Assembly: GCA_022225965.2 (NCBI GenBank)
Contig: JAKJXP020000024.1
Coordinates: 434,001 to 498,000 of the forward strand
DNA length: 64,000 nt
Origin: Diatrype stigma
Taxonomy: Eukaryota; Ascomycota; Sordariomycetes; Xylariales; Diatrypaceae
Reading direction: 5' to 3'
Shown: piece after piece, positions 23,561 through 35,559 of the stretch
How the letters are laid out: every line of letters begins with the position of its first letter
Numbering within the stretch: position 1 is the stretch's first letter
The notes under the pieces: model-generated
What the model was told of the DNA's origin: nothing
Database searches by the model: none
Seen by the model: the letters and a program-made list of their open reading frames with translations, nothing else
Position numbers and translations under genes: made by a program

Positions 23561-23692
23561 GGTTGTGAGGCGGCACCCCTCCTTCAGGTCTTCTTGCCCA
23601 TTCTCATCTCGTCAGACGCTTAGGTTCATTTGCTTGAGACAGTCCCAGCAGAGAGAAGTCAGGCAAAAGAAAGGTCAGAAAAAGGAAAGAAG

Positions 23693-25231
23693 ATGAAGTT
23701 CAGCACAGCAGCCGTCGCGGCCTTCGCGGCCGGCGCCACCGCCGCGCCCAAGAAGATTCGCCAGAGCTCCGCCGCCTGCGATGCCCCTGTCGAACTCGAC
23801 GCCTCTACCAACGTCTTCCAGAAGTACACCCTGCACCCCAACACCTTCTACCGCGGCGAGGTCGAGGCTGCTGCCGAGGCGATAACCGACGCGGCTCTGA
23901 AGGCGCAGGCCCTCAAGGTTGCTGATGTCGGTAGCTTCCTCTGGCTGTGAGTTTTTCTTCTCCGCATATCCTTCCCCAAAAGCTTTCGGCTGCTGGGGGG
24001 AGAAGGGGTTGCTCCCCCTTTCTCCCTTACTTTGTATCTTTGTCAAATTACCCGCTGTGGCAAGCTAGCCTGCTAATACAGATACTAGCGACACGATTGA
24101 GAACATCGGCAAGTTCAACGACGCTGTCGCCGACCTCCCCTGCGAGAACATCCTGGGTCTCGTCGTCTATGACCTGCCGGGCCGCGACTGCGCCGCGAAG
24201 GCCTCCAACGGCGAGCTGAAGGTCGGCGAGGTCGACCGGTACAAGACGGAGTACGTCGATGGTACGTAAACACACCTACACCCACACCTACACTCACACA
24301 CACGCGTGCAACCAGAGGAGAGGCCCAAAGAGAAGGCCTGGCTATTGACTTCAGTCAAAGAAACCTGGCGTAGCTAACAATCTACTGTAGTCATCGCCGA
24401 GCTACTCAAGGCCAACCCCAACTCGGCCTTCGCGCTCATCATCGAGCCCGACTCGCTGCCCAACCTGGTCACCAACGCCGACCTCACGACGTGCCAGGAA
24501 TCCAAGTCCGGCTACGAGGAGGGCGTCGCCTACGCCCTCAAGACCCTCAACCTGCCCAACGTCGTTATGTACATCGACGCCGGCCACGGCGGCTGGCTCG
24601 GCTGGAACGACAACCTCGAGCCCGGCGCCGAGGAGCTCGCCAAGGTCTACAAGGACGCCGGCAGCCCTAGCCAGGTCCGCGGTATCGCCACCAACATTGC
24701 CGGTTGGAACGCTTGGTAAGACCCCCCCCTTTTCTCCTCCTCCTCCTTCCCCCTGACGTCAAGTCCATAATACCTGTTAGACACGAGGGGGGAACTAACA
24801 AAAAGAACAGGGACCAGGAGCCCGGCGAGTTCGCCGACGCGGACGACGCGCAGTGGAACAAGTGCCAGAACGAGCAGATCTACGTGGAGACGTTCGGGGC
24901 GGCGCTGGAGGCGGCGGGGCACCCGAACCACGCGATCGTGGACACGGGCCGGAACGCGGTGACGGGCCTGCGCGAGGAGTGGGGCGACTGGTGCAACGTG
25001 GACGGGGCCGGGTTCGGCGTGCGGCCCACGGCCGAGACGGGCTCCGAGCTGGCCGACGCCTTCGTCTGGGGCAAGCCGGGCGGCGAGTCCGACGGCACCT
25101 CGGACGAGAGCGCCACCCGCTACGACTCCTTCTGCGGCAAGTCCGACGCCTTCAAGCCCTCCCCCGAGGCCGGCCAGTGGAACCAGGCCTACTTCGAGAT
25201 GCTGCTCAAGAACGCCTCGCCCCAGTTCTAA
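23693..25231 (+). CDS. cel6: secreted GH6 cellobiohydrolase/endoglucanase, catalytic domain only
   Basis: This is an inverting beta-1,4-glucanase of glycoside hydrolase family 6, cutting cellulose from the non-reducing end. Four exons (23693-23946, 24089-24261, 24391-24715, 24811-25231) give 390 residues. The signal peptide is MKFSTAAVAAFAAGATA. The catalytic acid is Asp118 in YDLPGRDCAAKASNGE. IIEPDSLPNLVTN and the C-terminal RPTAETGSELADAFVWGKPG with GESDGTSD match the family. The residues after NVVMYIDAGHGGWLGW, including PSQVRGIATNIAGWNAW, fit the substrate cleft. There is no carbohydrate-binding module or Ser/Thr/Pro linker at either end, unlike the classic Cel6A enzymes. Start at 23693 is chosen for the signal peptide; an in-frame extension upstream would place basic residues before it. 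Cellobiohydrolase versus endoglucanase cannot be decided without modelling the tunnel loops. Confidence 0.94.
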
Positions 25232-25752
25232 AAAACGAGAAACCAGGCCTTGTCTTGTGTGGCTGGTGTGATGTCTACCATATAGGGGTTCGGTGCTAGC
25301 TGTGTTATAAACTGAGAGCGTGGGTGATTGGCTGGTTTCGTTGGTTGGTCGGTCGATGCGAACGTCTGAAGTAGGTAGGTGGGAAAAGAAACGAAGAAAC
25401 ACAAACGTCTCTGCTGTTCCGACTTCGCATCAGCCGGCCCTCTGCTGTATCTACCCTACCTCTCGCAACTACCCACATGCATGGCTAGCCCCATCAAAGG
25501 AGATGACGTTTGTGCAAACTCATCTGCCTCAGGTTCTTTTGGTGTTGGATTCGAGCTGTATATAGTTAGTCTTTTGAGTGCAATCATCAGTACAAATCGT
25601 CATTCTTGCTTCATATCTGATATCATTCGCACTTCCGTGTGTTCACATTAGACTTCGGAAAACTCAAAGTGTTATCTATAGTATTCGTTTAATTCGTAGT
25701 GGTCAGTTCTTCTAGAGTACTACTATTCACACCTTACTTCCTACACCTGAGC
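25232..25752. other. intergenic 3' of the GH6 gene
   Basis: No gene is visible. Short direct runs such as GGTAGGTGGG and a pyrimidine-rich stretch occur. The region ends where LTR-like sequence begins at 25753. Confidence 0.6.
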
Positions 25753-25850
25753 TATCGAGATATAGGAGCTACAATAAGAGAGCTTGGATTACATAATCAG
25801 GGGATCGGCACATAGTGGCTCCCTTGTGGCTAGGTCCTAGGGACCTAGCC
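25753..25850 (+). repeat. LTR-like fragment related to the retrotransposon at 29772
   Basis: The sequence from TATCGAGATATAGGAGCT through GAGAGCTTGGATTACATAA to about 25850 closely matches the first 70-80 bases of both LTRs of the element at 29772-37439. It starts with the same terminal motif (TATCGAGATATAGG versus TATCGCGATATAGG) and contains AGCTTGGATTACATAA exactly as in the left LTR. Unlike that element it is not AT-converted. The right boundary is not clear, so this may be a solo LTR of a related subfamily or a truncated one. Confidence 0.65.
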
Positions 25851-26022
25851 CCTTTATATACACAACCACCGGAAAAACTCGTGCTCTCTAACTCATATCA
25901 CTATGAGGGTACGACGACAATGTCACCGATGTAAACCAATTAGTCTGATAGATCGAGGTTTGCGTATTGGTTTGCTCCTTAGAATTCTCACTGCTCGCAC
26001 CAGCCTTTGACCAAGTGAGATG

Positions 26023-26274
26023 TCACGGGCCTGGCAGTTCGAATAGCGTAACTTGTTCCTTCGTAACCTTCGTCTCAAATACTACGAGCCCCTGACAGCT
26101 CGAAGCAGCAAGTGTCCGGTACATGTCTAGCAACTTGATGATGGAGTTCCTGTCCAATGCCCTTGTGTCGCTAGTCTCACTCGCCTCGAGCCTGGCTACC
26201 CAGTCTCGTAATTTGACCAGTAGTGAAATACGCCCCTCACCATAGAACTGTTGGATGGCTACAGCCCGCTCTGC
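26023..26274 (-). pseudogene. orphan ORF fragment, unknown protein
   Basis: On the minus strand a frame of 83 codons runs open from a CCTAG acceptor-like site to a TGA at 26023-26025. It reads AERAVAIQQFYGEGRISLLV and later LVVFETKVTKEQVTLFELPG. It has no start Met at its left end and no neighbouring exon that I could join. The composition looks protein-coding rather than random. It may be the last exon or remnant of a gene, possibly carried or cut by the LTR-like sequence next to it. No family is recognised. Confidence 0.35.
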
Positions 26275-26621
26275 CTAGGATTAAATCATGAGGCTGAATA
26301 CCCTAACACTGTAAGACCACCGTGCTATTTTAGACCCCAGCCCCCCCCCCCCTTCACCATCTCATGTCCGCCATCTTGTCAGGGGCTTAAGTATGAGGGG
26401 GTCTAGGGATACATATGGGTTCCCTATATACACTAGTAAGAGGGCTTTGGCTATATAAGAGCCACTTCCTTCCCCTATAGCTTCCATAGGGCACGAATTA
26501 TTCTGTTTCCTTCCTCCCCCCTACCTAGCAGTTGTCCCCTATCACTCCTATGGCAACACATTCCCTGACACATCTATAGTTTACCTACCATCTTGTGGGT
26601 TACAGTTTGGATGAGCGACTT
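26275..26621. other. short intergenic stretch with poly-C tract
   Basis: It contains a run of C at about 26341-26352 and, at 26440-26560, a segment with a TATATAAGAGCC box and pyrimidine-rich downstream sequence resembling an LTR promoter region. I found no matching second copy in this window, so no element is called. Confidence 0.45.
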
Positions 26622-28652
26622 TTAAATATTGGAGCTAATAATCTCGGCGGCCATCTCTGCAACCCCATACACTGCAGCCTGCGGGTTCGTACGCGGAGTG
26701 ATCGGGATGACGCTGGCGTCGCAGACCCGCAAGTTGGCACAGCCGTAGACGCGTAATTGGGGGTCTACGACACCGCCCATCTCACGTGGCATCATGGAGC
26801 ATGTTCCAGTCCAGTGGGCGGCTCCCACTTTGAAGTCATTGTGTCAGTTATTCAGTCTTACTGACGTAACGAAGGGAAAGGGAAGTAGAGATTTACGTCT
26901 TGAAAGGTACCGAGAAGGCCCATTCAGGGCTTCGTTTCCTCTCAATGCGGCTCTAGGAGGGAAATTAAGCACATAGAAATGGACCTACCAGTAACTCTCC
27001 GGACATACTCCTTAGCTGTGTCGAGATTCGTCAAGCTCCCGGGTGACGGTGCACCGGGGCCACGTTTTCCGCCCAGTTTGAGGTGGTTAGAAAGTGGCTC
27101 CGTAGACGCGATTGTCTCTACGAACTGTAGATGGCGTGCTAAGACCTCGAGGTCAAGAGGATCTTCCAAATAACGGGGGTTGACTGCAAGACCAGCCGAG
27201 GACGCGGCTAAGGATGGGGACGCAGAGATAATATGTGTCGAGCCTCGAGATAGCGGATGTGCGAGAAGCAAAATGATGCTGAAGTAGTCCTCGCTGCCTT
27301 CGAGAGCGGCAGGTTTCGATCCGTCAGGACTGAAATTGAAGAAGCAAGGAGTAGGAAGATAACAAGCAGAAGCCCCTGTCGATGATGTAAGGTTAGATTC
27401 TACAAACGACCTGTGCGCTCTCGTAAACTCCAGTGTCCCTTTTCCCACGTGATGCTCCGTGCGCAGATTCTCAAGTAGCTTCTGCAGCTGCTTTGCTCCT
27501 TCATTAGTCCTGATGCCCGGGAGAGGGAGGTGTGCTGCAGTATTTCTTCCAGTTTGCGCAAATGGCCCAGTCTTCTTCGTGTAGTCTTCCTGGGCAGCTT
27601 CGAGAGCCTCCGGCTCGCTTCGCAAGAGCCGATCCAGTGTCTCAAATCCTTCATGGCCCAAAACTTCAAAGGATAAACCGCACATAGGATGGTTCTGAAG
27701 GTTCTCGCCCACGTGAGGATTGTCGATTACGACTTTGATACCGAGAGAGTCTAGTAGGCCTTTATCACCAACGCCGGAGAGTTCAAGCAGTCTCGGGGTG
27801 TTGATCGTCCCTGCTGTGAGTATCACTTCTTTAAGAGCACTGACTGTCTTTGTCCCACTTTCTGTGGTATATTGAACCCCTGTTGCGGTAACCTGTTCTT
27901 TCTCCTCGAAGAGGATCTTGGTAACCGGTGTCTGCGTCCACACGGTTAAGTTTGGTCGACTTTTTGCTGGCTCGAGATACGAGTTACTCGAAAACGTCCT
28001 CTGGGCGGTAAGGGGGTCGATGGAATCCGGCACAGGAAGAACACCACACACTTGGCCAGAGAAAGGATCATTTGCTGCTGAGAAGCCGAGTGTTGTCATA
28101 GTCTCTCTCCAGGTTCGTGGCCACTCGGTAGTCTCTTCCGGCAGCGTTAGTTGCAGCGGGCCGTGCCCTTCGGCCTTTCCGGATGGCATCGTGGTCAACT
28201 TGTAAGACTTGCCCACAGCCCTTGAGAAATTGGACCAGCCCCAACCAGGATTTCCGAGCTTCTCCCAGGCATCCACGTTGGCTTTAGAGGTAGCGCTGAA
28301 CGAAAGCCCGTTCAGTGCACTGGAACCCCCGAGGAGGCGACCTTGGGAGAACATGATTTCGCGGCCCCCGAGCGCTTCCTGGTATTCACTGACTTAGCAG
28401 TGCCCCTTGGGCAGAATAGAGCTGAACACATACCTGAGGGACAGTCTGAAACTTCCAGGCAGAGCTCGATTCCAATAACGTCGGCCACATGGCAGGCGTC
28501 GTTACTCTAGGATCACCCGATTGATCCGAGCCTGCTTCTATCACAAGCACGCTGACATGCGGGTTCTCGGAGATGCGGGCGGCGAGCACCAGGCCGGCCA
28601 GGCCACCACCAACAATGATGAAGTCAAAAGTCTCATTAGCGGCCATTATCAT
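26622..28652 (-). CDS. GMC-family FAD-dependent oxidoreductase
   Basis: This is a flavoenzyme of the glucose-methanol-choline family, oxidising an alcohol or sugar-type substrate; the substrate is not predictable. Three exons on the minus strand are inferred: 28434-28652, 26989-28378 and 26622-26827, giving 604 residues. The FAD dinucleotide fold is FIIVGGGLAGLVLAARISE (11-29) with the acidic strand VLVIEAG. GMC signature 1 is GRLLGGSSALNG, just after intron 1. The C-terminal signature is GAAHWTGTCSMMPREMGGVV through LRVCDASVIP, with the usual NPQAAVYGVAEMAAEII end. No signal peptide is present (MIMAANETFDF), so it is probably intracellular. MAANETF six bases downstream is an alternative start. 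The acceptor of intron 1 is ACCAG at 28379-28383, chosen because the nearer GTCAG site breaks the frame. The dead dehydrogenase upstream is read in the same direction. Confidence 0.92.
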
Positions 28653-29244
28653 AGCACGTTGGAACCAGTTGAAATTCTTGTTACACCATGATAACGAATT
28701 ATGGAATGAGGATGGTAGAAGATAATGAATTCATCCCTGTCGATAAGCGTTCGAACGCTTCTCACCCTCTAACTTTCTTCGTCTTAGTACAATCTGTATA
28801 ATTCCTCTTTCTAACCTGAGCAGGCTTCTAACCCCTCTATGTATTCATTATTGTGTCGGCAGGTTTATCAGCGCTCTCGGGCATAACTAGGTACCTACAG
28901 CCAAGTAGAAAGTGACAGGTCAATCTAACAGAGTGTTGTGCAACCACCTTTCGAAGCAGATGATAATTGAAGTGCCCGTTGAATTGCATGTACCCTTCCA
29001 GTATTCTATATCCAACACCCCGTGTGTATAGCCAATATCAAAACAGAAAGTCTCCGGATGGAATTGTGCAGCAGGATACGACATCATGCGGGAGACGATA
29101 GATGCACTAATATACTTGCTTACGCCACCTACGTATGTAGAGCATACGACGTCGTTTTCAAAAGAGGGTATATTGATAGTACCTAGCTTCTGTGGCAATC
29201 AATTGGCCGAGCATGATTGGACCGTAAGAAGCAGACGGGTTCTA
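28653..29244. other. intergenic between GMC gene and dehydrogenase pseudogene
   Basis: This is the promoter side of the GMC gene plus the lost C-terminal part of the dehydrogenase. A 92-codon minus-strand ORF (28920-29198) has no recognisable motif and does not continue the dehydrogenase. TAGGTACCTA occurs at 28888-28897. Confidence 0.55.
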
Positions 29245-29771
29245 ATGCATGGTGGCGGCGAAGAGGTTCGGCTGTTCAGCCGACAGGAACTCAATAAGCT
29301 TAGTCTAGGCGAGTTTCGAAGCCAGGTAGGTGGATAGACATTCAAGGCCTTTCAGCGGTACTGGTGCTATTCCGCTAGTTACGGCAAATACGGCGGCATG
29401 AGATCGATTTGCATTCAGCGAAAAGGACTTAACACTCAGAACGTACCTTTAACGTTTGTCTGGGATGTCCTAAGCATGAGGACTCAATCATTAGCAGGTA
29501 TCAGCCTGCCTCGAAGCTTTTCCACCACTCGTCAATATCTGCTTGCACCATGAATGCCCTGTGGGTAACGTATCCGGCAGCGAGCATTCGGACGTCCCAG
29601 CTGGAGATTGACAAGGCTACGTCTTGAAGGGCCTTCTCGTCCATGACGTCTACAGCATGTATCATTGCCACGGTACTGTTATTTGGGATTAAGGCTGAGG
29701 TCTCTTCGAGGAAAACAGCATTAAGTCCAAGGAGGTAGAGGCGATTAGCTCCGGCAGTTGCGAATGTTATG
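29245..29771 (-). pseudogene. short-chain dehydrogenase pseudogene, downstream part
   Basis: On the minus strand, after the element, the frame reads TFATAGANRLYLLG and continues VDVMDEKALQDVALSISSWD and WWKSFE. A 50-base intron with a GC donor (GAG-GCAGGC) and CCCAG acceptor leads to TNVKGTF, a classic SDR motif. A single missing base then shifts the frame; in the new frame follow NANRSHAAVFAVTSGIAP and STYLASKLA. An in-frame TAG stands where the family has Gln (SKLA-stop-TKLIEFLSAEQP), exactly what C-to-T change of a CAG codon gives. The active-site Tyr/Lys pair survives in YLASK. After AATMH similarity is lost. The gene is dead through the retrotransposon insertion, the frameshift and the stop codon. 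Confidence 0.85.
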
Positions 29772-29955
29772 TATTACGATATAGGGGCTATATAGGAAAG
29801 CTTGGATTACATAACCAAATAATCTGCACTTAATGGCTTGGCATATTATATATAAAGAGCTTTTCCGTTCCTTAAATTAGAAATCGCTTTTTTTCTTTTA
29901 TATAACTAATTCTATATCCGAATTTTTTCTTACTTATAATTTCCTAAATGCAATA
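29772..29955 (+). repeat. 5' LTR, 184 bp
   Basis: It starts TATTACGATATAGGGGCT and ends AAATGCAATA. It aligns without gaps to the right LTR; every mismatch that I could score by eye is a transition. It retains more C and G than the right copy in its first half (AAGCTTGGATTACATAACC versus AAGTTTGAATTATATAATT). A TATATAAAGAGC box probably marks the promoter. Confidence 0.92.
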
Positions 29956-31929
29956 ATTATAAGCCCGATATTTTAAGTTAATTGCAAAAATTAAATAATC
30001 ATTTAAAGATTTATCTTTTATATTTTAATAATGCTTATCTTATTACCTTTTCCTTGTTTTATATTCGCTTTATTTTATATATATTTTAAATTCGCTTAAA
30101 ATGATCTTTATTTTTACAAACAAAAAAAATCCTATTAAAACTAATGCTTTTATATCCAATTAAAAAACCTACCCTAAATGGTTCGTTTCTTTATAATTCT
30201 ACGTTAACGCTTGCAATATTTGGAAATACGTTAATCCAAATAATCTAAACGTATCCGATCTTTTTATTAAAAACGAAAAGCTCGAAATTCTCTTTGCCTT
30301 TAAAAAACGCAGAATTTAAAAAATATAAAAGCTTATCGATTTTCGATTATACGTTTAAAATTACTTAAACGACGATATAAAGAATAAAACCCCAAAATTT
30401 ACTTTAAAAAATGCCCTTCTTAAAAATAACGAATTTAAAGAAATTTATAATACCAGTATTAAATAAAGCACTTTCGACCGAATATATCGATTCGAACGTA
30501 ACGCTTTTTTTATTGCGATTAATAATTGAATTATTAAAACTATAAATAAGGATATATTTAAATTATGTATATTCCGAATTCTCTTAAAAAAGCAGTTCAA
30601 TATCGTTTAAGCGCTTATTAAGTAATTAAAAAAAAAATATGCCCCATCCGAAGCCATAATTTAATTAACCGTTAAAAAGCGGTATCGAATTATATTTATA
30701 CGTATAAATAATCGCCAAATAAAGCCCGAAAAATAATTCAAGAACTGGCAATTCGCTTATATCGAAGCTAACGCATATAAGCTCCTTAAGGTCCAAAATA
30801 TATTCGCCATAAAGGATTTCCTAATTGCAATGAAAAAGCGCTTTATAATTACCTAAACTTAACGGAAATATAATAACCTAATTGTTAATAACAAAAAGGA
30901 TTTATTTATTTTTACGCTTAAGCAATACGCCAGTTTTTTTTTTGCCTTATTCGAGAATTAAATCTTTAATTTTATACGGAAAGGAATCGGTTAATTTGTA
31001 ACCTTAAGGGGTAATACTTTTAATAAAATTAAAGGATTATCCAAATAAAAGACCGACGTTGTTCCGATTTATCCTTGCAAGCCCAATAAAGCCTAGGCAA
31101 AACCGGGATTAATTAAAAGGCATTATTGGCTTATAAAGGAATATATATTCTTTAATTACGTTATAACTGGTATTTATGTTAATCGCTATTATGAAAAGAA
31201 AAACGGGAAATTAAAAGGTATTAAAAATCGTTACAAACTTCCTTAATAGGAAAGTTTGCGTAAGAAAATGAAAAGTTCCGGATGAAGCTCCTTTTTTAGG
31301 CCTAATGGCTTTAAAACGTAAGCAAAAAAATCGTTAAATGGCCTTTAAAAAAGCGTAATTGCTGCTTTAATTAATTCCACGCTTTCCATTAATTTCTTTA
31401 GATACTTTTTTACGATTAAATAAAAGCATTACCTTTTAATAAATAGCATTTTTTTAAATAATTATAATGTTACGTATTTGGTTAATAATAAAAAATTAAT
31501 CGTTTTAAGTAACTTTAAGCCTTTTAAAAATGAAATAACAATCGAGGTTAATATTAATATAATTCCGATTTTTGGCATAAGCATTTGGGTATTTTTTAAA
31601 GTATTAAATGGTTCGAAAAATAAAGAAATCGTAAATTTAGTTTTAAAGAATATGGCAATCGTTAAAGGGTTTTATGTTAACATTATTTTAAAGGTTCGTT
31701 TTATGGAAAGATTTCCGATTTGGTATAATGGTTTGGATTGCTTTTTTAAATGGAAAAAAAAAAAGCCCGGGTTTTTATTTGCTTAATTTAAGCGTATTTA
31801 TAATTTAATTTTCCTTAAATACAAGTTTTTTTTTTTTTTATATAAGCATTCCAGACGAGATACCAATAAGCCTTAACGGCATAATAATTCCTTTAACGAT
31901 CGATAAAAAGAAAAAAGCATTACGGAAAC

Positions 31930-34900
31930 CTTTAGTGGTTTATTTGCATATTCGAACGGATTCGGAAGCTTTATGGTACATGCAATCTAGGCATTTAAGT
32001 ATCCGTATTTTTAAAGCGCTCGTTAAAAACGCCAGAGGTATAAAAATTAATGAAACAAAGATTATCGATTATAAGTATTGCGTATAAGCAAAGATTAAAC
32101 GTATAATTATTTGCATTCCATTTAAAAATCGATTTTATAAACCGTTTTATCGTATTTCGTAAAATTAATTTAAATTTCCTAAGGATTACGATGGTTTCAT
32201 TAATTTCATAATAATTAAAGATAAATATAATGTTACGCTTTGGATTTTTTTTACGAAAAACCGGCAATTACAAACCGCTTTAAAAATTTGGAAGGATTTT
32301 AAAAGTTAAATGCGTCGCCGTTTTAAGCTTGCGATTTATATTATCCGTTAAAATAACGACATAAAAACAATTACGCTTAAGGGCTTTTCGGAATTCGAAA
32401 AATGGGTATAAGAAAAAAGTATTAAAAGCGAACTTACGCTATTATATATTAAAGAATCTAATAAAGAAATAAAGCGAATTAGGAATATATTATTTAAGCG
32501 TACGATTATAATAATAAGTTTTTTAAACTTATTTTAAAAGCTTTAGTCCGAAGTTATATATATAGCTGCATAATTATATAATATAAGCCTAAATAACGCT
32601 TATTAGCTGCATTTTTTTTAAAGGTTTTTAATTAATAGTTCCGTAAGTATTTTCGCTGGTATAGCCCAGAAATTACGAAATCCCTTATAGCCGATCTCCG
32701 TTTTAACTGGGGCTTTATATTTGCATATAACTATAAAGCGTATCCCTTAAATAAAGCCAAATAAGCTTACTAAAATAAACGAACGTATAAGGTTTAATTA
32801 AAAGCTTATATCGAATATTTAATAAGTTACGTTATAATAAACCTTTAAAAGATTTAAATATTAAAGTTAAATTAAGTTATTATTATGCATAATATTACCT
32901 TTAACGAAAGGATTTTTTATATATCGAAAAAAAAAAGGCAAAAGCGTTTTCGAAAGGTATTATTTAAAAGATCGCCGATGTTTTTTATTAATTTATAAAG
33001 GTAAATCCTTATAAGATTGTATTAAAAGCTTTCGACGTATGGGACCAATTAGGAAAAAAGGCTTTAAAGTTATAATTAAGGAATAAGCCTTTTTTAAAAA
33101 AAAAAACATTAAATAGCTAATCGATAAATTAAAATTCGGAAATAAAGGAATTTTTTTAAAATATAGCTCGTAAAAAACTTTTAATTTCTTTTTCGAAACT
33201 ACTTATTAATAACTACGAAATTAAGGAATCGGCCGAAGATTTAATTATTACTTATAGCGACGTATTCGAAAGTATATTATATACGGAAAATATAAACGTT
33301 AAAAATTAACTTATAAATATAATAGGTAATTTCGATAAAAAATCGTTAATTATGGATTTATTCCGTTTAAATGTTATTCGAATAAATAAAGGCGATATTA
33401 ATGCTTAAAATAAGAGCTTCGGTAAAATATAAGATTTTCGTTATATTATATCCGAAAAAAAAGATATAAAAAGTATCATTATCGTAAGAAAAAGCGAACC
33501 GGTAGTTCTTATACGATTAAGCGCTATCCGAAATAAAAAACGCGTAGCCAGAACGAATATTCTTAATATTAAATAAACGCGCAAACCTTTTTAGCTAATA
33601 AGGAAAAGCGTACGTTTAAATCCTAATAATAATTCGAAAGCTTTTAATTTAGGAATAAATGCTTTATTAAGAGTATTTATTATAGCATAATCGAAGGATT
33701 TTTTACTTAAAGAATAGGAAAAAATGAATTAATGCAAATTACGAATTTTTATGTTTTTGTTTAAAAATATTGTTTAACATTTAAATAAAGCTTATAAAAC
33801 CTTTTATTCCGTAATTGCTACGGTAATCGATTAAAAGTATGCGTTTAAAATAAACGTTATATTTAATATGTCCAAAATATATAAAGACCAATTTATTAAG
33901 CCATTTCTTAAAAATTAAAGGAAGCTTAATAATTATTTTTTAAATGTTTTATTTAAAAAAGATGCTTATTTCGAAATATGTACGTTAATTAAGAAAGAAA
34001 CGTAAAAATATCGGAAAAAGGATTACCGTTAAAGTAAGTTTATACCTTTAAAATGGGTATTTATTTATAAATTTAACGAAAACGGATTTTTTATTCGGAC
34101 GAAATTACGGCTTTGCGTATGCGGAAATTTCTAACGAAAAAAAATTATCGAAAGCATTTACGTTGCTATTCTGGTATTTCGTACGTTTAAAACGGCGATG
34201 GTTATTATAATTAAATTCGACCTAAAGGTTCGGTAATTTAACGTCGTTATTGCTTTTTTTAACGCAAAAAAAAAAGCGAAATATTAATAACGTACGAATT
34301 TCTTAAAGGATTTAAATAATCCGAAATAATAATTGAATTTAAGAAAGCTTTATATGGGCTAAAGAATTTTTTTATGTTTTGGTATAAAAAGTTTTTTGTT
34401 ATTTTTAAAACGTTAGGGCTTATTTCGTTTACCGAAAATCCGTACCTTTTTATTAACGAAAACGGAACGATTTTAATGGTTTTTTTCGTAAACGATATTT
34501 TTCTGCTTTATTATAAAGATAATTAAAACGTAACAAACGATTTTAATAAAAATTTATAAAGTATTTACGAAATAAAGGACCAAGGTTTAATAATTTGGTT
34601 TTTAAAAATCCGAATAAATAAAGACCGTAAAGCGAAATAAATTTATTTGGTTTATAATTAATATATAAAGAAAATCGTTATATGCTTTGGATTAAATAAT
34701 AATGTTAATTTTTTTTTATCCTTATAAGAATCGAGCTTTTTATTAAATATAAAGGGAGCGTTATTAAAAAGCAAATAAAAATATATCAAAAACGTATTGG
34801 TTCGATTTTATATATAGCGATAATAATTAAATCAAATATAACTTACGTTGCTTTTACGCTTTTAAAGTTCCTTATAAATTCAGGATTAAAGTATTTGGTA

Positions 34901-34970
34901 ATAATAAATCGAATAATTTTTTATTTATATAATATAAGGTTTTTGGAAATTATATATAAAAGGTTTAATA
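31930..34970 (+). pseudogene. decayed pol of the copia element (integrase, RT, RNase H remnants)
   Basis: Every frame is interrupted by TAA and TAG stops, consistent with CAA, CAG or TGG codons having been mutated. Short stretches still align to copia pol landmarks: HIRTDSE (integrase core-like, near 31945), KWVFIYKFNENGFFIRTKL (RT fingers, near 34052), VFFVNDIF (RT catalytic box with Asp changed to Asn, near 34480) and TYVAFTLLKFLINSGLKYL (RNase H side, near 34850). Integrase before RT gives the Ty1/copia order rather than Ty3/gypsy. It cannot encode an active enzyme. Confidence 0.7.
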
Positions 34971-35559
34971 AAGAAATATAAGTATTGCTTATAATAAGAA
35001 ATGTTTTTTTTATAAATAACGAAAAAATAAGGCGCTTAATAATAAGTTATATTATAACGTTTTTTGGCGGCTTTATTATATAAAAAGCAATTCGATAAAA
35101 CATAATATCGATCTTTATAATAAAAATTAAATTATTCGCTTTTTTAAATATAACTAAAGAAATAATGGCTTTTTAATGCTTGTTTCGAAATTTTTAATTA
35201 AATTTAAAAAAGCTTTAAAGGATTTTTTATAATAACTAATAAACGATTAGGTTAATTATTAATAATTAAATAAAGATAAATACGAAATTCCGTTATATAA
35301 ATATATAAAACATATGGCTTAAATAAAAACATAAAAAGGGATTTTTTGAAATTATTTATTTTATTATTAATTAAATATCAATTAATGGTTTAATTAAGGC
35401 TTTAAATAAATAAAGCTTTAAATACTTTAAGGCTTTGCTTAATTTTTAAAATATACGGCATATTAAAGGTCGGAATTATTAATAGAAAATAAGAAAAATT
35501 TCATAAAGAAATTCGCCGGCCTTTATATCGAAAACTTAATTAGTTCCGTAAAGTATCGT

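Noticed and set aside
23139..23576. 145- and 158-codon ORFs in the GH6 promoter region
   Set aside because: Both strands are open by chance in GC-rich DNA; no motif, and the region carries promoter-like sites and a TATA box.
26440..26570. A second LTR with a TATATAAGAGCC box
   Set aside because: No paired copy, terminal inverted motif or target duplication was found within the window.
32000..35000. Small ORFs inside the AT-rich element as novel genes
   Set aside because: They are chance open stretches in AT-converted retrotransposon sequence; copia landmarks in order explain the region.
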